Positions 8,485 through 17,469 are shown, counted from the first letter of the stretch. The stretch: 56,648 bases of DNA from Rhizobium aethiopicum (GCF_900094625.1 NZ_FMAJ01000023.1:1-56648), one strand, 5' to 3'. Numbers and translations: made by a program. Notes: generated from the sequence alone by a model not told the origin.

Positions 8485-10602
8485 TCATTTCCAGGTGAGA
8501 TGCAGCACCTCCAGCCGTTCGATGTCAGGCACCTCCACCTCTGCCCTGCCATCCCTCATGCTGAACTTTGCGGCGCGATCGGTGACGACAAGCCATGCCT
8601 TGGCGATCGACCTGCCTTCCGGAATTTCGACCGAAATCGTCTGCGCCGCCAGAGGGTAATTTTCCCGGATCGGCCCCTTCATCATCATCGGGTTGGTGAG
8701 GTTGAAGAGGCTGAGCGCGATTCCTTCGGCATTTTCGCGCAGCGCCACGTCAACAACGCCGGGACCCTTCACTTCGATGCGCGGTGTCTTGCCGAGCGCC
8801 CAGCGGATGGCATTGGCGATCAGCCGTCCATGATCGACGGCAAAGACCTCCCAGAAGATCTCGCCGATATTCCATGGGATATAGACCGTGCGCCCGCCTT
8901 TGCCGGTTTCGCGGGCGATGACAGCGGCTCCATAGGGCGCCTTGCGCGGATAGACCTCTTCCATCGGCAGATCCGGGAAATCGGGCACATAGAGAAAGGG
9001 GGTCGCCGCATCCCCGGTCGGCTCTGCGTGAATGATGCGAGTGCCGCCCATGATGCGCTCGGCGCCCTCGTAGCCTTGATTGACAGGGTGATCGCCTGAG
9101 AGAGCCACATAGGTGTTCTTGACGATGCCGCGCGGCCCGGAGACCAATTTGGCGCCGAACACATCCGAAAGGCCGAATTCGCTGCGCTTCTTGCCAAATT
9201 CATCGCGAAGCGACGTTTCGAAGGATGCAACGACGCTGCCGCCTCGCGCCACATAGGCGCGGATCGCTTCGTTCTGAGCATCCGATAGGCAGGAGGCATT
9301 GGCAAGGATGATCAGCTTGAAACGATCGAGATTTTCCTCAGTCAGAACCTGGTCGGAGAGGAGCTCAAAGGGCAGGCGGGCTTCGACAAGCGCATGGTAG
9401 AAGCCGAGATCGTGCTTTTCGGCGCTGTGCCGTTCCTCCGGCGCCCAGTGGCGGAGCGTCGTCGAAGGGTCGATGACCGCGATTTCGGCCGTCGGCTTCA
9501 TGCTTTCGAGAACGGGCTCGACCGCTGCCTGCAGCGAGAAGGCGTCGGCAACCGGGTCCACCCAGCGTTTGTCCGGCACGACGCCATTGAACTTCGTGAA
9601 CCACGCGTAAAGACCGTGGGCCGTACCGTCATTGATCCAGAGCTGCATTTCCTCGCCCGAGGTGACCGCGTCCTTCCAGCGATACTCCTCCTCCGGGCCG
9701 ATCGAAGTTATCAGCACGACCGGACGGTCGGGGAAGGTGGCGCGGATGCGCTTGCCGTTGCGGCCTGCAGACCAACCGACTTCCAGACCCTTGCGGCCCT
9801 GGTGGTCGACGACGAGGAAGGGGCAATGTCTGGCGATGACGGAGAGGTCGAACTCCATCAGCGAAGCGCCGCCCATATTCGGAATGAAGCTCGCATGCGG
9901 GCGGATCGCTTTGACCGCATCGTCCCACTGGGCGATCATGTCGGTCAGAACCCGGCGGCGCCATTGCACCCAGGCCTGCCATGCCGGATCCTCGGCATCA
10001 GACTTCTTCGGCAGGGCGTGACCGAACATGTCCTTGAAGCGGCGGGCGCTATCTTCACTATAGTCGACGCCGTGGCCCTGCCAACGATTGGCGAAGACGG
10101 CGTCGATGTCATATTTGCGGACGATTTCCTTGACCACTTCGGGCATGAAGACGGTGTTGTAATCGCCATAGGCATTGGTAACCCAGACGTCGCGGTAGGC
10201 CCAGTGCCGGCGCGGCGTGCCGTCGGCGTTGATCATCACCCATTCCGGATGAGCCTTGGCGGCATCGTCATGGATTGCATGTGGATCGACGCGGGCCATG
10301 ACGTGCATGTCGAGCTTGCGGGCGGCATCGACAAGTGCGCCGAAGATATCCTTATCGCCCAGATATTTGCTCACATAGTGATAGGGGACGTCACTCGGAT
10401 AATAGGCGACATAGCCGCCGGCGCTGAGGCATACCGCGTTGGATTTGGTGCGCTTGAAGACGTCGATCCAGAAGGCCGGATCATATTTTTCCGGATCGTC
10501 CTCCACGAAGGTGAGCTGGGTCCAGCGTGTTGCGGTCTTGAACCAATCCGGGGTGCGCAGCGTGTCGCTATTCTGTCTTCTGGCGTCGAGCATCGTCTTC
10601 AT
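8485..10602 (-). CDS. Putative glycosyl hydrolase, GHL6 type with GATase-like domain
   Basis: A 705-residue protein. Residues 20-330 match the hypothetical glycosyl hydrolase 6 (GHL6) TIM barrel: RWTQLTFVEDDPEKYDPAFW opens it and DAVFANRWQGHG and NMGGASLMEFDLS occur inside. Residues 370-600 look like a beta-galactosidase-type flavodoxin/GATase domain (LIILANASCLSDAQ, VARGGSVVASFE). A small beta domain closes the protein. No signal peptide is seen, so it should be cytoplasmic. No enzyme activity is established for GHL6. By architecture it parallels the GH42 protein encoded at the other end of the operon. The start is uncertain: ATG 10602, ATG 10593 and TTG 10617 are all possible and none has a strong ribosome site. 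Confidence 0.7.
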   Translation of the reverse strand: MKTMLDARRQNSDTLRTPDWFKTATRWTQLTFVEDDPEKYDPAFWIDVFKRTKSNAVCLSAGGYVAYYPSDVPYHYVSKYLGDKDIFGALVDAARKLDMHVMARVDPHAIHDDAAKAHPEWVMINADGTPRRHWAYRDVWVTNAYGDYNTVFMPEVVKEIVRKYDIDAVFANRWQGHGVDYSEDSARRFKDMFGHALPKKSDAEDPAWQAWVQWRRRVLTDMIAQWDDAVKAIRPHASFIPNMGGASLMEFDLSVIARHCPFLVVDHQGRKGLEVGWSAGRNGKRIRATFPDRPVVLITSIGPEEEYRWKDAVTSGEEMQLWINDGTAHGLYAWFTKFNGVVPDKRWVDPVADAFSLQAAVEPVLESMKPTAEIAVIDPSTTLRHWAPEERHSAEKHDLGFYHALVEARLPFELLSDQVLTEENLDRFKLIILANASCLSDAQNEAIRAYVARGGSVVASFETSLRDEFGKKRSEFGLSDVFGAKLVSGPRGIVKNTYVALSGDHPVNQGYEGAERIMGGTRIIHAEPTGDAATPFLYVPDFPDLPMEEVYPRKAPYGAAVIARETGKGGRTVYIPWNIGEIFWEVFAVDHGRLIANAIRWALGKTPRIEVKGPGVVDVALRENAEGIALSLFNLTNPMMMKGPIRENYPLAAQTISVEIPEGRSIAKAWLVVTDRAAKFSMRDGRAEVEVPDIERLEVLHLTWK

Positions 10603-10631
10603 CCAACCATTGGGCAATGAGGGACCGTGAC

Positions 10632-10650
10632 GCCGGCTGCCACAGCCGGC
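10632..10650 (-). other. Strong intercistronic hairpin after the binding-protein gene
   Basis: GCCGGCTG pairs perfectly with CAGCCGGC around a CCA loop, with one more C-G pair outside. It begins 30 bases past the stop of the solute-binding-protein gene and ends just before the GHL6 gene. Such stems commonly protect or partly terminate the binding-protein message, giving it more copies than the downstream genes. Confidence 0.55.
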
Positions 10651-10679
10651 GCCTCGAATTCATTCGCTGTCACAGGCCA

Positions 10680-12605
10680 TCAGACCTTGTAGAACTGCTC
10701 CGGCATGGTGGGAGCAGGCGTCGGCCAGCCGAAAGAGTTCGGCATCGTCTTCGTGATGTTCTTCATGTTGTTCTTGACGATGCCGTAGCCATCCGGGGGC
10801 AGAGAGATGCCAAAAACATAGAAATTCTCGGCAGCACCCTGCAATATCTGCTTCATGACCTCCTGCTGGGCAGCCGGATCGGAAGTCGATTTCAGCTTGT
10901 CGTAGAGCTCAAGCTGCTTCTTGGTCTCTTCCGGTGGCTCTTCCGCATTGGCATTGGTACGGTCGAGATACCAAAGCTGCCAGGCTGGCGCATACATAGC
11001 GTTCGAATCCGTCGGCACGTAGTAGCGCGGATCGAGCATGGCGGCGACGCCGCCATTGGCGCCGAACTGGTGTGCCGTAGCGTCGAAATCGCGGCCCTGG
11101 CGGACGCGGGTTTCCCACAGCGATCGATCCATGGTACGCATCTGTGCATCGATGCCGACGGCCTGGAACATCGGGATGACGAGCTGGAAAAGATCGAGGA
11201 AGACGGCGCGCGCCTGGTCGATTTCGAAGATCACCGTCAATCGGCGGCCCTTTTCGTCCAGGCGGAAGTTCTGATCGTCACGCTCCGGAATGAGCTGATC
11301 GAGCATGGCGTTCGCCTTATCGACGTCGTAGCTCGTGAACTGCGTGGCGAGCTGTTCGTCATAAAGCGGATCGCCCGGCTTGATCGAAGGTTGGGCGGGA
11401 GCGCCCTGGCCTACGAGCACGGCATCGATCAAGGCCTGGCGATCGAGCGCCATGGAGAGTGCTGCACGGAAGTCCTTGTTGCGGAAGAGCTTCCGCTTGG
11501 TTTCGTCATTGTGGTTCAGGTTGAAGATGAAGTTCATCACATTGGCTTCGGTCGAAGTCAGTGTATAGAAATCATATTTGCCCTGCTCACGCGCATCGTA
11601 GAGAACCGACTTGTTGTTCGGCGTGGCGATGTACTGGTCCATCAGGTCGATCTCGCCCTGCATGGCCTTCAGGAGCAACACCTGGGGATCGGCGACCATC
11701 TGGTAGACGATGCGGTCCATATAGGGAAGCTGGTTCCCTTCCGTATCAACCTTCCAGTAGAAGGGATTGCGCTCGGCAATGGCACGTTCGGTGTTCTCGC
11801 CGGGGGCGACCGTGAACATCCATGCATGCAGGCAAGGCTTTTTCGAGGAGTTCAGGAAGAAAGCGTTGTCGTCCTGAAAGCCGGAAGCGGATTGGAAGGC
11901 AGCAATCCAGCTTTCGAAGCCGCGCTGCTTGGCAAGCTCGTCAGCCTTCGGATTGTAGTCAATATGGAACTGCTCGAGATAATGCTTGGGGCAGCGGGTC
12001 GTGTGATCGCTATTAGACCAGGCGACCTGAAGCGGAAACATACCGTTAGGCTTCGCGAAGATAACTTTAAACGTCTGCTCGTCGATGACTTCGAGCTTTG
12101 CCGGCTTGCCTGATGTCTTCCAATGTCCCTGACCGATCACGGCAACGCGCTTGTCGGTCAGGATGGTGTCGTACCAGAATTTCACGTCAGCTGTAGTGTA
12201 AGGGTGTCCGTCCGACCACTTCATGCCCTTGCGCAGGCGGATGGTATATTCGGTGGAATCTGAATTGCCGTCGAAGGCTTCGGCGACGTTGAGCGTCACG
12301 CCAGACCAATCTGGCTTGTAGCGGAGGAGCGGCTCGTATGCTTGGTAACGGAACAGCATGGAGAGCGAACCACCGCCGACAAGGGCCATGTTCCAGTCGC
12401 CGCCATATCTCCCGACGCTTTCGACCGGCTTGATGACGAGGGGATTTTCCGGCAGCCGGTCCTTCAGCGGCGGCAGTCCGCCGCTCGAAACCTTGTCCTT
12501 CAGAATATTCGCTTCTTTGTAGTCCAAGCCAAGCGCAGGCAGCGCCGGCAAAAACAGAGCGGCCGAGGTCCCGGCCAGAAACGCGCGACGTTTCAGCTTG
12601 ATCAT
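10680..12605 (-). CDS. Periplasmic solute-binding protein, family 5
   Basis: A 641-residue binding protein of the Opp/Dpp family. The N-terminus KLKRRAFLAG followed by a hydrophobic stretch and ALPALG resembles a twin-arginine export signal. The family 5 core follows, with LRKGMKWSDGHPYTTADVKFWYD near residue 125. At this size it is like the rhizobial oligosaccharide-binding members (AgpA/ThxA class) rather than a dipeptide binder. It is the first gene of the operon. The start at 12605 follows GGAGGAG; the upstream frame extension lacks this. Confidence 0.85.
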   Translation of the reverse strand: MIKLKRRAFLAGTSAALFLPALPALGLDYKEANILKDKVSSGGLPPLKDRLPENPLVIKPVESVGRYGGDWNMALVGGGSLSMLFRYQAYEPLLRYKPDWSGVTLNVAEAFDGNSDSTEYTIRLRKGMKWSDGHPYTTADVKFWYDTILTDKRVAVIGQGHWKTSGKPAKLEVIDEQTFKVIFAKPNGMFPLQVAWSNSDHTTRCPKHYLEQFHIDYNPKADELAKQRGFESWIAAFQSASGFQDDNAFFLNSSKKPCLHAWMFTVAPGENTERAIAERNPFYWKVDTEGNQLPYMDRIVYQMVADPQVLLLKAMQGEIDLMDQYIATPNNKSVLYDAREQGKYDFYTLTSTEANVMNFIFNLNHNDETKRKLFRNKDFRAALSMALDRQALIDAVLVGQGAPAQPSIKPGDPLYDEQLATQFTSYDVDKANAMLDQLIPERDDQNFRLDEKGRRLTVIFEIDQARAVFLDLFQLVIPMFQAVGIDAQMRTMDRSLWETRVRQGRDFDATAHQFGANGGVAAMLDPRYYVPTDSNAMYAPAWQLWYLDRTNANAEEPPEETKKQLELYDKLKSTSDPAAQQEVMKQILQGAAENFYVFGISLPPDGYGIVKNNMKNITKTMPNSFGWPTPAPTMPEQFYKV

Positions 12606-12693
12606 AGGGTTCTCCTCCAAACGTCCGCTCTTTCGGTTGGTTTTTGCTTTATCGAGCGGACCGAGGTGAAGAATACATTTGGATATTGTTAGG

Positions 12694-12703
12694 TAAAGCG
12701 TTA
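12694..12703. promoter_or_regulatory. Candidate LacI-family operator
   Basis: TAAAGCGTTA is a near-palindrome with a central GC step (TAA-GC-TTA), the usual core of LacI-type operators. It sits between the divergent binding-protein gene and the LacI gene, about 90 bases from each start. The LacI product is the obvious ligand. Confidence 0.4.
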
Positions 12704-12785
12704 TGTTTTATTAGTGCGAAAGTTTGTCTTTGCAGGGAGAACCGTGTAGCGGAATGGCTGCACGCCGGCGTGGAGGAGGTGGAGA

Positions 12786-13814
12786 GTGAGAAGCAGGGGG
12801 CGAATTACCTTACAGACGATCGCGCAAGAGGTCGGCCTCTCAAAATTTGCCGTCTCACGTTCGCTGGCAGGCAAGAGCGGCGTCAGCGAGGAAACGCGTG
12901 CGCTCATTCGCGCAACGGCCGAGCGGCTGGGCTACACGCGCCCTGCCGGCCAGTCGCAGTCAAACGACATTGCGGTCGTGTTCCACGATCTCGATGCCGT
13001 CAATAGCGAGCTTTACATGCAGGTCCAGAATGGCGTGCAGCGTGAGGCGCACAGGCTGGGGATGGCGCTGCGCATCCGCTGGACGCATAGCGCCGGGCAA
13101 CTCGAGGAATTGGCGCACTCATGCGCAGGCTTGTTGCTCGTTGGCCCGCATGATCGCGAAGCGGTGGAGGCGGCAACGGCGACCGGCATTCCGATCGTGC
13201 GTTTCGGATGGGTCGATGCGCTGGAGCAAGCCGACCAGATCACTGGCACCGACCATGAAGCGGGTCAGGCGGTGCTTCAATATCTGATTGGCCTTGGCCA
13301 TCGATCGATCGTCTATGTCAGTGGCACGCCCGGCTTCCGCGGCCGGCGGGAGCGATTTTATGGAGCCCGTGAGATCGCCGAGCGCCACGAGGATGTCTCG
13401 TTGCAGGTATTGGAGTTCGACGAGCAGAACGGCTTCAGCGCGGCCTTCCGGGACTTAAAGGAAAAGGGGTTTCATCCCACGGCCTTTTTCTGCGCCCATG
13501 ACGGTTTGGCGCTGACCGTCGTTTCCGAATTGCTGGGGCAGGGATACCGGATTCCCGATGATGTTTCTGTCATCGGCTTCGGCGACTTTTCACCGGCGAC
13601 CCAGATTTCGCCGTCGCTGACGACGGTGAAGATGGAAGGGCAGGAGGCCGGCGCCGTCGGCCTCCGCCTGCTCCTCGAGCGCATAGAAAATCCGCGGCTT
13701 TCCGGGATGCCCGCCCGGCGGGTGATGATTGCCTCACGCATCGTCGAACGCCGTTCTGCTGGTCCTTGCGCATCCCGCGCTGAACCCTCTAGAACGACGC
13801 TGGCGAAGCCCTAG
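12786..13814 (+). CDS. LacI-family transcriptional regulator of the carbohydrate operon
   Basis: A 342-residue repressor. The N-terminal helix-turn-helix and hinge are at residues 7-40 (ITLQTIAQEVGLSKFAVSRS). The rest is a periplasmic-binding-protein-like sensor domain ending with DDVSVIGFGDF and SPSLTTVKM. It uses a GTG start at 12786 with GGAGGAGGTGGAGA immediately before. It is transcribed away from the eight-gene operon, so control of that operon and of itself is the likely job. The last 20 residues are low-complexity and run into decayed sequence. Confidence 0.88.
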   Translation: MRSRGRITLQTIAQEVGLSKFAVSRSLAGKSGVSEETRALIRATAERLGYTRPAGQSQSNDIAVVFHDLDAVNSELYMQVQNGVQREAHRLGMALRIRWTHSAGQLEELAHSCAGLLLVGPHDREAVEAATATGIPIVRFGWVDALEQADQITGTDHEAGQAVLQYLIGLGHRSIVYVSGTPGFRGRRERFYGAREIAERHEDVSLQVLEFDEQNGFSAAFRDLKEKGFHPTAFFCAHDGLALTVVSELLGQGYRIPDDVSVIGFGDFSPATQISPSLTTVKMEGQEAGAVGLRLLLERIENPRLSGMPARRVMIASRIVERRSAGPCASRAEPSRTTLAKP

Positions 13815-13836
13815 ACGACCACCCGCTAGTGCACGG

Positions 13837-14019
13837 ATGCAGACGCTGCGTGTAAAGCATCTGGTTGAGGGTCGCACGGTTCTCGAAGCAAGGCGGCTGA
13901 TGGTGGCTGAAGCTGCAAGCGCAGCAGAGGCTGGCTATCAGGTCGGCTACGAGAGCGCTTCGCAATTCAACCGCGAATACTGCCGGATGTTGGCGCTGCG
14001 CCGAAGCGTGACGCGATGA
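13837..14019 (+). pseudogene. AraC-family regulator C-terminal fragment
   Basis: Sixty codons resemble only the second helix-turn-helix of AraC/XylS regulators: LEARRLM, then AGYQVGYESASQFNREYCRM. The rest of the protein is absent and the sequence before it (13815-13836) is unrelated. The fragment ends at a TGA after a degraded tail (LALRRSVTR). It is read as the remains of a lost regulator gene. Confidence 0.7.
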
Positions 14020-14316
14020 AGCAGCAGCGCTCGTAATAGCGAATACGTTAGCCGCACAGTTCGTACAGCATAAGTCGCGCATCGGGAAGGCCCGGCCTGG
14101 GACGCCAGCATCTATTCACGCCGGAAAGGCGAGGGAGCCCCTAAATCGGGCCCTGCTTGCGGCTCAAATGACGGGTGATCGAGACCGCAAGAAGTGCCTT
14201 CGCATTGGCGACCAGTTGAATCCGTCGCTGGAGGCTGGCCAGGATCTGCGCGAGCAGACCACCGAGCTTTATGACCGCAACCGGTCGCGGCTTCGGCCGC
14301 TAGTCCAGTGATCGGA
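14020..14316. other. Gene-free stretch after the AraC fragment
   Basis: I find no gene here that I recognise. A frame on the plus strand stays open from about 14112 to 14311 and reads like coding sequence (ALLAAQMTGDRDRKK). It lacks a start codon with a ribosome site and matches nothing I know. Decayed DNA is the simplest reading. Confidence 0.3.
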
Positions 14317-15189
14317 CTACGCGAGGTCGCCACCGTCGATGCCGATCACGTGTCCGCTGATGTACGAACTTGCATCACTGGCCAGGAACACCACCAGCGA
14401 GGCGACTTCCTCCGGTGTACCGACGCGGCGCATGGGGTACGGGGCCACGAGTTGTTCCGTCGTCACCTTCCAGTCGCGCCGCACCCGCTCGAGCATGGGT
14501 GTCTCGATCGGGCCGGGCGCGATGGCGTTGATGCGCACGTGCCGGCCGTACTCCTGAGCGGCGGCGCGGGTCATGTGGATGACGGCGGCCTTGGAAGCTC
14601 CGTAGGCTATGATGTTCGGGAAGGCGTGGCGGCCACCGATCGAGGCGGTATTAATTATTGCGCCTCGTGATTTCACGAGATGCGGCAGTTCGTATTTCAT
14701 CGCGACGAACACCCCGCGCAGGTTGACGGCGATCTGGTCGTCGAAGCCGGCAACATCGGTGTCGGCGATCGGTGCCGGCGGTAGGTCGATGCCGGCATTG
14801 TTGAAAGCGATGTCGAGGCGGCCATAACGCTCGACGGTCTCGATCACGAAACGCTCGACCTGAAGCGCATCGCGTACGTCCGACTTGATGTAGACGACGT
14901 CTCCGCCCGCGTCGCGCACGCGGCTCTCGACTTCGCGCCCAAGCGCTTCCCGGCGACCATTGAACGCGACCTTGGCACCGGCCCGGGCGAGGGCGGCGAC
15001 AGTCCCCGCACCGATTCCGGAGGTGCCGCCGGTCACGATTGCGACCTTGCCCTCCAGAACGCCAGGGCTTTGCGCCATCGCAGGTGCCGCTGTGAGCCCG
15101 GTGCTAGCCGTTGCGCCAGCGGCAAGCATGCCGGCCAGCAGGTGCCTGCGCGGAAACATCATCGTGGCGGATGTAATCTCTTCTGTCAT
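14317..15189 (-). CDS. Short-chain dehydrogenase with a twin-arginine signal
   Basis: A 290-residue classical SDR. The nucleotide-binding motif TGGTSGIG is near residue 54, NNAG near 130, the catalytic Ser in NTASIGG and the YGASK catalytic pair near 200. The last residues (SGHVIGIDGG) are typical. Unusually, it starts with FPRRHLLAGMLAAGATAS and an APAMAQ cleavage-like site, a twin-arginine export signal before the enzyme domain. It should therefore be folded and exported to the periplasm. AGGAGACGAG precedes the ATG at 15189. A LysR gene is divergent 109 bases away. The substrate is unknown. Confidence 0.85.
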   Translation of the reverse strand: MTEEITSATMMFPRRHLLAGMLAAGATASTGLTAAPAMAQSPGVLEGKVAIVTGGTSGIGAGTVAALARAGAKVAFNGRREALGREVESRVRDAGGDVVYIKSDVRDALQVERFVIETVERYGRLDIAFNNAGIDLPPAPIADTDVAGFDDQIAVNLRGVFVAMKYELPHLVKSRGAIINTASIGGRHAFPNIIAYGASKAAVIHMTRAAAQEYGRHVRINAIAPGPIETPMLERVRRDWKVTTEQLVAPYPMRRVGTPEEVASLVVFLASDASSYISGHVIGIDGGDLA

Positions 15190-15247
15190 TACTCGTCTCC
15201 TCTCTCTGCCGTGGATGGAGGAAGGCTAACAGAGAGTATTTGCCGGA

Positions 15248-15274
15248 AAAATCCGTATCTGCTTTCAGGATTTT
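15248..15274. promoter_or_regulatory. Inverted repeat between SDR and LysR genes
   Basis: AAAATCC at 15248-15254 and GGATTTT at 15268-15274 form a perfect inverted repeat with a 13-base gap. It lies between the divergent SDR and LysR starts, where LysR proteins usually bind to control both genes. The LysR gene begins 24 bases away. Confidence 0.45.
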
Positions 15275-15298
15275 AAAGTTTGAGTTAATAATTGGAAC

Positions 15299-16207
15299 AT
15301 GAAGCTGCGACCGGATCCATTCTCTGGCATTTCGGCTTTCCTCGCGGTGGCGGAGGCGGGCGGTTTCACCGTGGCGGCAGCGCGGCTGGATGTCTCGCCG
15401 GCTGCCGTCAGTCAGGCGGTGAAGGCCCTCGAAGAAAGGCTCGGCACGCCCTTGTTCGTCCGCACGACGCGCCGCGTCGGCCTGACCGAGGCGGGTGCTG
15501 CCCTGCTGGCGCGCGTCAATCCCGCTGCGGCTGAAATCATCGCAGCTGTCGAGGAGGCGGCAGCAACGGACGAGCCGTCGGGATTGCTGCGGCTTACCGT
15601 TCCGCGCATGGCGGTGCCGCTTGTTGTCGAACCGGTTATTCCGGCGCTGAGACTTGCGCATCCTAGAATTGCGATCGAGATCGCGGTCGAGGATGCGACG
15701 GTCGACTTGCCCGGGCGTGGCTTCGATGCCGGAATACGCATCGGCGAGTATATCGCGCGCGACATGGTCGCGGTGCGTCTTACGCGCGACATCGCCTGGT
15801 CGGTGGTGGCGAGCCCGGCTTATCTCGCCGCGCGTGGGAGGCCGGAAGCACCGCAGGAGCTGACCGCGCATGAGGCAATCCGCTATCGTTTCCCGCGGTC
15901 AGGCGTCCTCTACCGGTGGGAGTTCGAGCGGGACGGCCGCTCTTTCTCCGTCGATCCGCCCGGCAGCTTGATCGTAAACGACGGTGCGCTGCTCGTTTCC
16001 TATGCGCGCGCCGGTCTCGGTCTTGCCTATGTCGCCGACATTGCGGTGGAGGCCGAATCGCACGCCGGCGATCTCGTCCGAGTTCTAGAGTCTTTCCTGC
16101 CGACGACCCCCGGCCTGTTTCTCTACTTCCCACAGCGCGCGCAGGCTCAGCCGAAGCTGCGTGCCTTTATCGATGTCGCCAAACAGGTGCTGCAGCCGGT
16201 CCGATGA
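15299..16207 (+). CDS. LysR-family transcriptional regulator
   Basis: A 302-residue LysR protein of the CrgA/DmlR-like type. The winged helix-turn-helix lies at residues 10-65 (GGFTVAAARLDVSPAAVSQAVKALEERLG), followed by the effector-binding domain (from about residue 95 LRLTVPRMAVP). It is divergent from the Tat-signal SDR gene, whose expression it probably controls. The ribosome site is weak (TGGA). The effector is unknown. Confidence 0.85.
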   Translation: MKLRPDPFSGISAFLAVAEAGGFTVAAARLDVSPAAVSQAVKALEERLGTPLFVRTTRRVGLTEAGAALLARVNPAAAEIIAAVEEAAATDEPSGLLRLTVPRMAVPLVVEPVIPALRLAHPRIAIEIAVEDATVDLPGRGFDAGIRIGEYIARDMVAVRLTRDIAWSVVASPAYLAARGRPEAPQELTAHEAIRYRFPRSGVLYRWEFERDGRSFSVDPPGSLIVNDGALLVSYARAGLGLAYVADIAVEAESHAGDLVRVLESFLPTTPGLFLYFPQRAQAQPKLRAFIDVAKQVLQPVR

Positions 16208-16741
16208 GCAGAAGCAGACAGGCAAGGCAACACGGTGCTTACTGTACCTCGGTGACCGATTATGCCGCAGTGAGCACACGCATCACGCTCGCCACCCCTC
16301 CCTCGTGGCTTCCGGCATGGTGGAGGTTACTTCTGTTGTCCCCTTGAAACCTATGCGGGCTTTGGAATGTAGCCGGAACGCGTCAGTTGATGCGCCATCC
16401 GGACGCTCGTGCCGCAACATCGATGTTCGCTTCGGCTTTCACCATGCGACGGCCGTCGCTCGACAACCAGGCTGTGCCCCAACCATGCGGCCCACCCGCA
16501 AATCGGGGAGATGATCCCGCCGATCGGCCTCACCGGCCCAGACCGTCCTTGAACCTTTCGGATGCTCGTCCATTGAGAGACATGGATCGAGCGAAAGGAT
16601 CGTGAGGTGGGACCGCATTGGCCTCTGCGCAACAAGGCAATCACCGCATCCAATCTTCATCAGCGTCTTACGCAGCAAGGTCGAGAGAGCCATCGATCTT
16701 CCGCACTTGGCTAACGCAGTTTCAATCCCAGGACTTTCGCA
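16208..16741. other. 534-base stretch with no recognisable gene
   Basis: Several frames are open for 70-110 codons on both strands. None has a good ribosome site, a known motif or convincing coding character. I call no gene here. Its position between unrelated modules suits decayed insertion DNA. Confidence 0.35.
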
Positions 16742-17293
16742 ATGAACGACGACCATCCGGAACGAAAGAGCCCAACAACGCCGGCCGCGGCAGGATTAAC
16801 ACCCGCCTTAGCCCGCAACATCGAAGCCATCATGCAGCGCCGCCGGCAGAGCCAGAACGCAGCGTCTGCTCAGGAGCGTGCCGCTGCTGCGGTCAGCAAG
16901 TTTGCTGGTTCAATGGTGTTCGTCTACATTCATATCGTTTTTTATGGCTTCTGGATCATCGCAAATGTGGGGTGGATCCCACAGGTGCAACCGTGGGACC
17001 CCTCTCTAGTGATCCTCGCGATGGAGGCGTCGGTCGAGGCGATCTTTCTCTCGACGTTTGTCCTGATCAACCAGAACCGAATGGCTGCACAAGATGACAT
17101 CCGGGCCGATCTCGACCTTCAAGTCAGCTTGTTAAATGAGCACGAAACGACACGCCTGATCGCCATGGTCGAAGCCATTGCAAAGAAGCTCGAAGTCCCG
17201 ACTGAAGCAGATCATGAAGTCGAAGAGCTCAAAAAAGACATTGCTCCGGAAGCGGTGCTGGATCGCATCCAGGCGGAAGGCGAAGATAAATGA
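16742..17293 (+). CDS. DUF1003 membrane protein
   Basis: A 183-residue protein of the DUF1003 family. Two membrane segments follow one another at about residues 60-80 (VFVYIHIVFYGFWIIANVG) and 95-115 (DPSLVILAMEASVEAIFLS), with the family motif WDPSLVILAMEASVEAIFLSTF-like in between. A charged, helical tail follows (NQNRMAAQDDIRADLDLQVS). The function of the family is unknown. Members are small inner-membrane proteins. It stands alone between two LysR/SDR units. Confidence 0.85.
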   Translation: MNDDHPERKSPTTPAAAGLTPALARNIEAIMQRRRQSQNAASAQERAAAAVSKFAGSMVFVYIHIVFYGFWIIANVGWIPQVQPWDPSLVILAMEASVEAIFLSTFVLINQNRMAAQDDIRADLDLQVSLLNEHETTRLIAMVEAIAKKLEVPTEADHEVEELKKDIAPEAVLDRIQAEGEDK

Positions 17294-17469
17294 AGCTCAG
17301 GCCCGGGCTGATGTTCGGCCGGATCCCGTGCACGAGGCCGGACAGCTATGAAGCATAAGCCGCGCCGTGCCGGATTTGTCCTCGGAGCAGGCTCTTCATG
17401 ATCGGCATCCCTGCCATGGCCGCGGTCTCGTTCATCACTCCGACACGTTCGTGAATCGTGTGCTTGTGG

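Noticed and set aside
7207..9099. Long plus-strand open frame of 630 codons
   Set aside because: It lies opposite the DppC/DppB-type permease and GHL6 genes, has no family motifs and reads as high-Arg/Asp/Gly antisense protein. The minus-strand genes are well supported.
10617..12113. Plus-strand open frame of 498 codons
   Set aside because: It is antisense to the family 5 binding protein and has no known motif.
16161..16514. Plus-strand frame of 117 codons after the LysR gene
   Set aside because: It has no ribosome site, overlaps the LysR 3' end and its protein text has no recognisable pattern.
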